Shown here: piece by piece, positions 1 through 5,450 of the stretch
Layout of the letters: each line of letters opens with the position of its first letter
How positions within the stretch are numbered: position 1 is the first letter of the stretch
Source of the DNA: IIICB1 sp035968095
GTDB lineage: Bacteria; Cyanobacteriota; Cyanobacteriia; Cyanobacteriales; SIO1D9
DNA: 5,482 nucleotides
NCBI GenBank assembly: GCA_035968095.1
Contig: JAWQFW010000307.1
Location: 1 to 5,482, forward strand
Direction of reading: 5' to 3'
Translations under genes and position numbers: made by a program
The notes under the pieces: generated by a model
What the model saw: only the letters and a program-made list of their open reading frames with translations
Databases searched by the model: none
What the model was told of the DNA's origin: nothing

Positions 1-82
1 TCCCAATCCCCAGTCACCAATCCCCAGTCACCAATCCCCAGTCACCAATCCCCAGTCACCAATCCCCAATCCCCAGTCACCT
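1..82. repeat. Heptanucleotide tandem repeat array (STRR, CCCCART type)
   Basis: Read on the minus strand, 6-82 divides without slippage into eleven 7-bp units, with a partial unit at 1-5. Two unit types occur, TGGGGAT and TGGTGAC, alternating over most of the array (a 14-bp higher-order unit). Two TGGGGAT units are adjacent at 62-75. The unit next to the kinase gene, AGGTGAC (76-82), is a one-base variant of TGGTGAC and supplies the last sense codon and the TGA stop of that gene. Arrays of CCCCAGT/CCCCAAT-like heptamers are a known class of cyanobacterial short tandemly repeated repetitive sequences. No function can be read from the array. It may continue to the left of the window. Confidence 0.93.
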
Positions 83-2827
83 AATTGGAATCAAAATCTC
101 AAACTTAGTTCCCTTACCTAATTTTGAATAACACCAAAGATTTCCCCCATGTTTTTCGACGATAATTTGATAACTAATTGCTAGTCCTAATCCAGTTCCT
201 TTACCTATAGGTTTCGTTGTGAAAAAAGGATCGAAAATCTGTTTAGAAATTGATTCTGGCATTCCCTTAGCGTTGTCAATAATTTCGATTTTTACTTGTT
301 GATTAATTACTTGAGTACCAATCGTAATTTTACTAGGTACTTCTTGAATTTCTGCGAAACTTCTAGTCTCATCCCGTTCTTCGAGAGCATCAATAGAGTT
401 ACTGATAATATTCATAAATACCTGATTAAGTTGACTAGCATAACATTCAACTAGGGGCAAATTGCCATAATTTTTCTCAATCTCGATCGCCGGATGGTTA
501 TTTCTTTGTTTCAAACGATGTTGTAAAATTAATAAGGTACTATCTATTCCCTCATGGAGATTTACCGCTTTCCTTTCGGCTTGATCGTGTCGGGAGAAAT
601 TGCGTAAAGATAGCACTAACTGACGAATTCGCTCTGCTCCTACTTTCAGCGAAGCTAAAACTTTTGGTAAATCTTCTTGCAAAAATTCTAAATCAATTTC
701 TGCGGAAAAGTCACTTATTTCTGATCTAGGGTTGGGATAGTCTTGGCAATATAAATTTAACAAATCAAGTAAATCTTGAGTATATTGGCTAACATGATTA
801 AGATTACCGTAGATAAAATTTACTGGATTATTAATTTCATGAGCAACTCCAGCTACTAATTGTCCCAAACTAGACATTTTTTCGGTTTGAATAAGTTGGG
901 TTTGAGTTTGCTGTAATTCGGTTAAAGCTTCGGCAAGTTCTTCGGCTTGTTGTTGAGTTTGACTTAACAGAGAACTTTGCTTGAGTGCTACTCCTAAATG
1001 GGTAGCAATTTGCTGAATAAACTCAATTTCTGAATCTTGCCATTGACGAGGTTTGTCGCATTGATGAATGCAAAGTAAGCCCCATAAATAATTTTCTTTC
1101 ATTAGTGGAACAATTAAATTAGCTCTGACTTGAAATTGGGTAAGGATTCTTTCGTGACAGTCGCTTAATCCGGCGGTATAAATGTCAGGAATTGCCTGAA
1201 TTTTACCTTGAGCGTAGTCTTGAGCATACTGTTCTCCAAAACAGCGATCGCGTACTTTTGCTGCAATTGCTGAGTTAAAACCGGGTTTAACATCTTCGCA
1301 AACAAATTCACCCTCACCCCAACCTGATGTTGGCTCGAAGCAAAATACAGCGACGCGATCGCAATCAAGCAATTTTCGGACTTCAGTAACAGTAGTTTGG
1401 AAAATTTTCTCTAATTCTAAAGTTGCGCGAATCTTCCCAACTACCCGAAACAAGGTTTTTTGTTGTTTGATTGATTTCTCTAACTCAGAGGTACGTTGTT
1501 GTACTTGACGCTCTAAATTAGTATTTAACTTTTTAACTTTGGCATAAAGAATATATTGCTCGATAGCCGTCGAAAAATTATTAGCTAAAACTTTTGCCAA
1601 AGAAATTTCTTCAGCCGTCCAAGGGAATATTTGCGCTTTTTTGATTTCTCGCCAAGCAGCGAAAGATTGTCGGGGTAGTTCTTGTTTTTCGTCGGGGTTA
1701 AAACGACCTGCCCAAATTGTTTCAGTATCTCTAGGATCGCGGAAAATACTTAAATAGCCTAAAAAATAAGTGCGACTATACAAAGGAATAACTAAGATGC
1801 CGCGAATTTTTGTATCTTGAAAAGCTGGAGTCAGTACCCGAAATTCCGGAACTTTGTACAAATCGAGAATCATTTTTGGCTCAAGTTTTTCTTTGCCTAC
1901 TCGCTCTTTGCTTTTTTCGGGATGAAACAATAATTGCCACAAAGGATGTTCTTCAAGCGGTTTCTTTTGTTCATCTTTAACAAAAGACCGTAGCAAAGTG
2001 CCACAAGCATAAATTTCTCCTGACTTTTCTCTTTCATCAGAAACAATATAAATTCTTCCACCAGAACCTTTGAGTGCAGTAACAGTTTTTTCTAAAGCTG
2101 TTTGGAGTTCAATTTTTGGGAGAGAATGAAGTAAGTTAGCGACTCGATTAATTGTGGCTTCTCGTTGAGCTTGTTGTCTCGCTACGGTGAGTAGATTCGA
2201 TTGGGCGATCGCGATCGATACTTGATCGGCGACTAACTGCAAGTTTTTCAACTCGATACTGGAAATGTCTCGCGCTTCACTGTGATGAGAAATTAGTAAA
2301 CCCCACAGTTGTTCGGTAGTTTGATTTTTTCTTAAATTTTGATGTACAATCGGAACCACAACAGAAGCTTGAACCCCCATTGCTTTAAGATATTCTGAGT
2401 GGCATTCATCAAGATTGCGATAGCTAATTTCCCAACTTTCTCCGGCGATAGTTTTACCTTCATTTTCGATAGCACTCGTACCAATTGTGGCTCGCTCAAC
2501 GTTAACAATTGAACGTAAACCAACCTTGAGAAACATTTCCCGGATGTCGATAGGAATGTCATCTGCGGGAAAACGAAGTCCGATTAACGAAGGGAGACGA
2601 TCCTGGTTAATCGATTCAGCAACTACTTCACCACTGCCATCTTCATGAAACTTATAAATCATTACCCTATCGGTAACAAGAGCATCCTGAACTTCTCTAA
2701 CCGCAGCAGCTAAAATTTCTGGTAACTCCAGAGATTGACGAATACTTTTAATGATTCGCTCTAACCATGCGGCTTGGTTTATTGTTACCGCATTAGCCTG
2801 AGTTTGATTATTTTTGATTTGATTCAT
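77..2827 (-). CDS. Bilin photoreceptor sensor histidine kinase (knotless phytochrome GAF-PHY + DXCF cyanobacteriochrome GAF + HisKA-HATPase)
   Basis: Probably a cytoplasmic light-sensing histidine kinase of 916 residues, numbered from the ATG at 2825-2827; no membrane segment is seen. Domain order: GAF1 (~34-211) with an FPADDIP motif (86-92), C142-H143 in a DECHSEYL context and a SHH motif (~180-182); a PHY-like domain (~219-424) with tongue motifs WAG (372-374) and PRQSF (385-389); a coiled coil (~430-460); GAF2 (~460-621) with DRCF (527-530) and C557-H558; a second coiled coil; HisKA with phospho-acceptor H663 (VAHEINNP); and HATPase with an N box (~800-814), DNAKGM (851-856) and GKGTGLGL (875-882). 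There is no PAS domain before GAF1, as in Cph2-type phytochromes. An in-frame GTG at 2845 would add six residues. I prefer the ATG, but neither start has a Shine-Dalgarno. The TGA stop lies in the heptamer array. No response regulator is adjacent. The kinase assignment is firm; bilin binding is inferred from motifs. Confidence 0.93.
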   Translation of the reverse strand: MNQIKNNQTQANAVTINQAAWLERIIKSIRQSLELPEILAAAVREVQDALVTDRVMIYKFHEDGSGEVVAESINQDRLPSLIGLRFPADDIPIDIREMFLKVGLRSIVNVERATIGTSAIENEGKTIAGESWEISYRNLDECHSEYLKAMGVQASVVVPIVHQNLRKNQTTEQLWGLLISHHSEARDISSIELKNLQLVADQVSIAIAQSNLLTVARQQAQREATINRVANLLHSLPKIELQTALEKTVTALKGSGGRIYIVSDEREKSGEIYACGTLLRSFVKDEQKKPLEEHPLWQLLFHPEKSKERVGKEKLEPKMILDLYKVPEFRVLTPAFQDTKIRGILVIPLYSRTYFLGYLSIFRDPRDTETIWAGRFNPDEKQELPRQSFAAWREIKKAQIFPWTAEEISLAKVLANNFSTAIEQYILYAKVKKLNTNLERQVQQRTSELEKSIKQQKTLFRVVGKIRATLELEKIFQTTVTEVRKLLDCDRVAVFCFEPTSGWGEGEFVCEDVKPGFNSAIAAKVRDRCFGEQYAQDYAQGKIQAIPDIYTAGLSDCHERILTQFQVRANLIVPLMKENYLWGLLCIHQCDKPRQWQDSEIEFIQQIATHLGVALKQSSLLSQTQQQAEELAEALTELQQTQTQLIQTEKMSSLGQLVAGVAHEINNPVNFIYGNLNHVSQYTQDLLDLLNLYCQDYPNPRSEISDFSAEIDLEFLQEDLPKVLASLKVGAERIRQLVLSLRNFSRHDQAERKAVNLHEGIDSTLLILQHRLKQRNNHPAIEIEKNYGNLPLVECYASQLNQVFMNIISNSIDALEERDETRSFAEIQEVPSKITIGTQVINQQVKIEIIDNAKGMPESISKQIFDPFFTTKPIGKGTGLGLAISYQIIVEKHGGNLWCYSKLGKGTKFEILIPIR

Positions 2828-2857
2828 TGTCCGAGCGCTAACCACAAAATGTGTATT

Positions 2858-2863
2858 AATATA
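2858..2863 (-). promoter_or_regulatory. Possible -10 element for the photoreceptor kinase gene
   Basis: On the minus strand TATATT lies in an AT-rich stretch about 31 bp before the ATG at 2827. This fits a sigma-70-like -10 box with a short leader. I found no convincing -35 hexamer 16-18 bp further upstream, so this is a weak candidate. An 11-bp palindrome, TTCTT-G-AAGAA (2888-2898), lies slightly upstream and could be an operator, but that is speculation. Confidence 0.22.
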
Positions 2864-2973
2864 TACTCTACCTAGATAAACATCCTGTTCTTGAAGAAAT
2901 TTTCACTAATATTTGAGAAACCGTAACTGAGTAGCGCAATCTTTGCTAGCTGGCTGTGAGTACGCTTGTAACC

Positions 2974-3009
2974 GCTAATGCAGTGTTAGCATAGCGATCG
3001 CTATTTTTT
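2974..3009. repeat. Two adjoining inverted repeats followed by a T run
   Basis: GCTAA (2974-2978) pairs with TTAGC (2986-2990) across a 7-base spacer. The next base begins a perfect 14-bp palindrome, ATAGCGATCGCTAT (2991-3004), centred on a HIP1 octamer. On the plus strand this runs into six T (3004-3009), so ATAGC-GATC-GCTAT plus T6 resembles a small terminator hairpin. No plus-strand gene lies upstream, so a terminator role is doubtful. It sits between the 3' end of the NADAR gene and the 5' region of the kinase gene, both on the minus strand. Confidence 0.6.
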
Positions 3010-3096
3010 CTCGGTTAGTTTAATTTCCCTGGTTTAATCTTTGGTAGAGGCAGTACAGATACACCCCCTTACACTAAAGTAGAAATTCTCTGTTAA

Positions 3097-3552
3097 TTAT
3101 TCAGGTAAGTTTGTGCGAATTTCTGCTCTTACTGCCATTAATATTTTACCTAATTCGTTCATTCCGGTTCGGTTTTGACCGCAACCCCAGTAATAATCTC
3201 TCGGAGAATCTTCAACGATTATCTCGTCACCAGTTGATAACAAAATTTCTTGAATATCATTGTGAGTGAGAAATTTAGTTAGCACTCCTTTCCACATTAC
3301 TTTTTTTTTGACTTGTTCCCAATCGTCACGTAAAATTAGTTCCGTATTTCTACCTAAAGCTGCTGCTGCTTCTGGTGTTGCTGCTTGGGCAATTTTTGAG
3401 ATTACTGCTTCACTTTTACTTCCTAGATATTTATGTGCTTGATAGTAATGTTCGACAGTTTGCCAATCAAGATTTTCTAAATAAATTGGATGAGGTGAGA
3501 AGTTAGAAAAGCAGCCATAAGGAGCATTGACTTTATAGAAATAAATGGTCAT
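3097..3552 (-). CDS. NADAR/YbiA-family N-glycosidase
   Basis: This is a 151-residue cytoplasmic protein, full length for a single-domain NADAR (YbiA, DUF1768, COG3236) protein. The N-terminal block FYKVNAPYGCFSNFSPHPI (5-23), then WQTVEHYYQAHKY (30-42) with the conserved Glu34, and the C-terminal DYYWGCGQNRTGMNELGKIL block (119-138) with Trp122 are family hallmarks. Family members hydrolyse N-glycosidic bonds: YbiA-type enzymes clear reactive riboflavin-pathway intermediates, and other NADAR proteins remove ADP-ribose from nucleic-acid guanine. The sequence alone does not say which applies here. The ATG at 3550-3552 gives a start typical of the family; there is no clear Shine-Dalgarno. No DarT-like toxin and no riboflavin gene is adjacent. 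A run of nine A on the coding strand (complement of 3301-3309) encodes the Lys-Lys-Lys at 82-84 and is a possible slippage site. Confidence 0.9.
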   Translation of the reverse strand: MTIYFYKVNAPYGCFSNFSPHPIYLENLDWQTVEHYYQAHKYLGSKSEAVISKIAQAATPEAAAALGRNTELILRDDWEQVKKKVMWKGVLTKFLTHNDIQEILLSTGDEIIVEDSPRDYYWGCGQNRTGMNELGKILMAVRAEIRTNLPE

Positions 3553-3660
3553 TTTTCTGTATTGCTGTAAAAATTGTCGCCGCTAATTAAATGGATAGGA
3601 AAAATGATTTTTAATGTTGTTGGGTGATTTTTTTTTATGGTTATGAAAAATCTTGTTTAA
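3553..3660. other. AT-rich spacer between the TPR and NADAR genes
   Basis: These 108 bp lie between two minus-strand genes. They contain a 9-base T run on the plus strand near 3631-3639 and a short AT palindrome, AAAAATGATTTTT (about 3600-3612). Neither makes a GC-rich hairpin followed by T on the minus strand, so I see no convincing terminator for the TPR gene. No convincing promoter hexamers for the NADAR gene were found either. Read-through from the TPR gene cannot be excluded. Confidence 0.5.
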
Positions 3661-4566
3661 CTAACTAATTTTTTCTAACTCTTCTTGAGCTTTGCGACGT
3701 TCGCGCTCAATCTGTTTAACAAGGGCAGTTGGTAGTTGTTCGGATTTAACTAAAGAGCGATCGAAATAAGTCACTGCTTGTTGGAGAAAAGAGAGGTTTT
3801 TTTCGTCTTGACCTTTTTCTAAGAAAATTTGTGCTTTTAAATAAAATAATTCTGGGTTATCGGGTGTAGTGTTTAAAGCCCGATTGACGAATTCTAGAGC
3901 CTGGTCATGTTGGTTTAAATCACGGTAAGCGACGGCGATTCCACGATTGACTAGGTACTCTGGGGCGGCATTTTGTTGAAAGTTTTCAATTGCCTGTTCT
4001 GAATCTGAAAAAGGTAAGTTAACTGCTAAAAGTAACTCCATATAACCTTTAATTAAATTTAATTCTGGGTCTTGAGGAGCCTGTTTTTTGGCTTCGTCGA
4101 GAAAACTGAATACTTTTTGTAATTGGTTGATTGCGGCTAAAGGTTGTTCGTCGATTTTATAGTTGTATGCGCCTTCTAGAAAATAGCCAACAGCGAGATA
4201 AAGATTGGCTCGTAAACTATCTTGGGTTTGTAAATTTTTGGCAGTTTGTTGAGTTTTTAAAGCATATTCTTGGAGAGTTTCCCAGTCTTGATCGGTGTAA
4301 GCTAAAGCTGCACGCAGCGCATAAGTAAGAGGTTCAGAACTTTCGTTAGTTTCAGCGATCGCCAAATATTCTAACGCGCGATCGTAATTTCCTGACTTAA
4401 AAATTGCCTCAAAAGCTGCTTCGGTATTCTCAGGAATATCACGGACATCATTAGTGCGAAAAGGATCGCCAGCCCAGACGGGGTTAGTTCCGCTACCCAA
4501 AGTAAAAGTGCAAGTGCTAATTAAAGTCAGACAAATAAGTTTAGGTGGAGTTAGCCAAGTATTCAT
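3661..4566 (-). CDS. Exported TPR-repeat protein of unknown function
   Basis: A 301-residue protein with a Sec signal peptide: a short N-region with Lys9, a hydrophobic core about 10-24, and likely cleavage after WAG or at VWA (about 32-33). It is therefore expected in the periplasm or thylakoid lumen; no later membrane span or lipobox is seen. The mature part is almost wholly helical. The clearest tetratricopeptide repeat is at 203-237, with the A-Y-x-x-L-x-Q-x-x-x-A-L pattern and closing 'NTTPDN'. A second follows at 238-272, and degenerate ones are likely at about 52-76, 116-165 and 167-199. The C-terminal 25 residues are highly charged (RERRKAQEELEKIS) and probably form a helix. TPRs bind proteins, so an assembly or scaffold role is inferred. 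I do not recognise a named orthologue. The ATG at 4564-4566 places the signal peptide correctly; GGGA upstream is only a weak ribosome-binding site. Confidence 0.88.
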   Translation of the reverse strand: MNTWLTPPKLICLTLISTCTFTLGSGTNPVWAGDPFRTNDVRDIPENTEAAFEAIFKSGNYDRALEYLAIAETNESSEPLTYALRAALAYTDQDWETLQEYALKTQQTAKNLQTQDSLRANLYLAVGYFLEGAYNYKIDEQPLAAINQLQKVFSFLDEAKKQAPQDPELNLIKGYMELLLAVNLPFSDSEQAIENFQQNAAPEYLVNRGIAVAYRDLNQHDQALEFVNRALNTTPDNPELFYLKAQIFLEKGQDEKNLSFLQQAVTYFDRSLVKSEQLPTALVKQIERERRKAQEELEKIS

Positions 4567-4597
4567 AATTCGCGTTCCCGAAAACTAAAGTACCTTA

Positions 4598-4668
4598 AGA
4601 TTAAGTTTGACATAAGACGCTTCCTAGCTAATGCCGTTCAAGCGTACTAACAATGTTAAGTTGTTAAG
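4598..4668 (-). promoter_or_regulatory. Tandem 8-bp repeats resembling a PHO-box, upstream of the TPR gene
   Basis: On the minus strand, CTTAACAA (4661-4668) is followed directly by CTTAACAT (4653-4660), an 8-bp-period tandem pair. A further CTTAATCT lies at 4598-4605. The cyanobacterial PHO-box for the phosphate regulator SphR/PhoB is described as tandem PyTTAAPyPy(T/A) octamers. The first two match at seven of eight positions and the third matches fully, but it is detached and the usual contiguous third repeat is missing. The elements lie 32-102 bp before the TPR start codon, a suitable place for control. The regulatory role is conjecture; AT-rich spacers give TTAA motifs easily. Confidence 0.25.
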
Positions 4669-4671
4669 GAG

Positions 4672-4702
4672 AGCGATCGCCACAGATTGACAGGCGATCG
4701 CT
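4672..4702. repeat. HIP1-armed inverted repeat in the divergent intergenic region
   Basis: AGCGATCGCC (4672-4681) and GGCGATCGCT (4693-4702) are perfect 10-bp complements separated by 11 bases. Each arm contains a whole HIP1 octamer (4673-4680 and 4694-4701). The element sits between the divergent TPR and ABC ATPase genes, 71 bp from the latter's ATG. It could form a strong GC-rich hairpin in RNA or a cruciform in DNA. No T run follows on either strand, so it is not a typical terminator. HIP1 is itself palindromic, so two nearby copies always give inverted-repeat arms; only the two extra flanking bases on each side add real symmetry. Confidence 0.8.
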
Positions 4703-4772
4703 TAAATTCCCCCAAGCTACAACCAGCCTCCCCTCCTATCATCATCCCAAATTATTTATTCAACCATTCTTA

Positions 4773-5450
4773 ATGCTCTATCTCAAAAACCTCACCTACC
4801 ATCCACCCGCCACTCCAACACCAATCTTGAAAAAAATTAATCTCGAACTGGTTCCCCAACAATTAGGCTTAGTCATCGGTCGAAGTGGTTCTGGAAAAAC
4901 GACCTTACTAGAAATTTTGGCAGGATTAGCTGAAAAAACCGATGGTGGTGTTTTCTGGCGTGACCAAGAACTTCTCCCTCTGGATTTACAATATTTGGCA
5001 GGACTGGTTTTTCAGTTCCCAGAACGACATTTCTGTGGGGGAACAATTTTGGAAGAGTTACGTTTGGGTCATCCGGAATTGGGTTCACAGCAAATTCGCG
5101 ATACTCTCACAGAAGTTGGATTAGACCATCTTTCACTCAGTACCTCACCTAATAATCTTAGCGGCGGACAGCAACGACGACTCGCCTTAGCAGTCCAACT
5201 CGTTCGTCAACCTAACTTACTCCTACTTGACGAACCTACTGCTGGACTCGATTGGTCGATGCGTCGTCAGTTAGCGAAGTTATTAGCCAAACTGAAACAA
5301 CATTGGACGCTTTTAGTTGTTACTCACGATGCAGGTGAATTACTACCAGTTGCTGACCGTTGTTGGTTACTAGAAGAAGGTCATCTTAGTTCTATTGAGC
5401 CAGAAAAGCTACTCAAAAAAAATAATCCCGCATCGTCAGTTATTAGTTAG
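4773..5450 (+). CDS. Short CbiO/EcfA-like ABC transporter ATP-binding protein
   Basis: A 225-residue ABC ATPase with all nucleotide-binding motifs: Walker A GRSGSGKT (36-43, Lys42), a Q-loop in VFQFPERHF (79-87, Gln81), signature LSGGQQRR (129-136), Walker B LLLLDEP with Glu154, D-loop AGLD (157-160) and H-loop VTHD (His185). The VFQxPExxF context of the Q-loop is typical of energy-coupling-factor ATPases for metals and vitamins (CbiO, EcfA). The protein is shorter than usual EcfA proteins (about 270-290 residues) and lacks most of their C-terminal dimer region. From memory it resembles the short cyanobacterial/plastid branch that includes plant ABCI11/NAP14. No transmembrane or substrate-binding subunit lies in the window, so the substrate is unknown. 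The ATG at 4773 precedes the conserved LxLKNLTY start; no Shine-Dalgarno is visible. The last residues (VIS) and the TAG stop coincide with heptamer-like units of the downstream array. Confidence 0.92.
   Translation: MLYLKNLTYHPPATPTPILKKINLELVPQQLGLVIGRSGSGKTTLLEILAGLAEKTDGGVFWRDQELLPLDLQYLAGLVFQFPERHFCGGTILEELRLGHPELGSQQIRDTLTEVGLDHLSLSTSPNNLSGGQQRRLALAVQLVRQPNLLLLDEPTAGLDWSMRRQLAKLLAKLKQHWTLLVVTHDAGELLPVADRCWLLEEGHLSSIEPEKLLKKNNPASSVIS

Noticed and set aside
1..82. CRISPR array
   Set aside because: The units are contiguous 7-bp repeats without spacers; this is a tandem array.
1165..1368. Minus-strand open frame of 67 codons within the kinase gene
   Set aside because: It is an alternate frame under conserved GAF2 sequence with no recognisable protein features.
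2332..2562. Minus-strand open frame of 76 codons within the kinase gene
   Set aside because: It is a frame-shadow of conserved GAF1 sequence.
77..2827. HATPase G1 box DNAKGM as a defect in the kinase
   Set aside because: Alanine at this position (as in DNAGG) is common in active histidine kinases, and the N, F and G2 boxes are intact.
4131..4328. Plus-strand open frame of 65 codons inside the TPR gene
   Set aside because: It lies wholly antisense to a well-supported TPR coding sequence and its translation shows no domain or signal.
3097..4566. NADAR plus TPR genes as a defence or toxin-antitoxin pair
   Set aside because: The TPR protein has an export signal and no toxin-like domain, the genes are 108 bp apart, and no DarT-like or nuclease gene is present.
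2959..4649. Shared decamer CAAGCGTACT in the spacers before the kinase and TPR genes, on opposite strands
   Set aside because: A single 10-bp match between two spacers of 200-250 bp is plausible by chance and no flanking similarity supports it.
4873..5124. Two further open frames, one per strand, within the ABC ATPase gene
   Set aside because: Both overlap the Walker A to signature region of an intact ATPase in other frames and show no family features.
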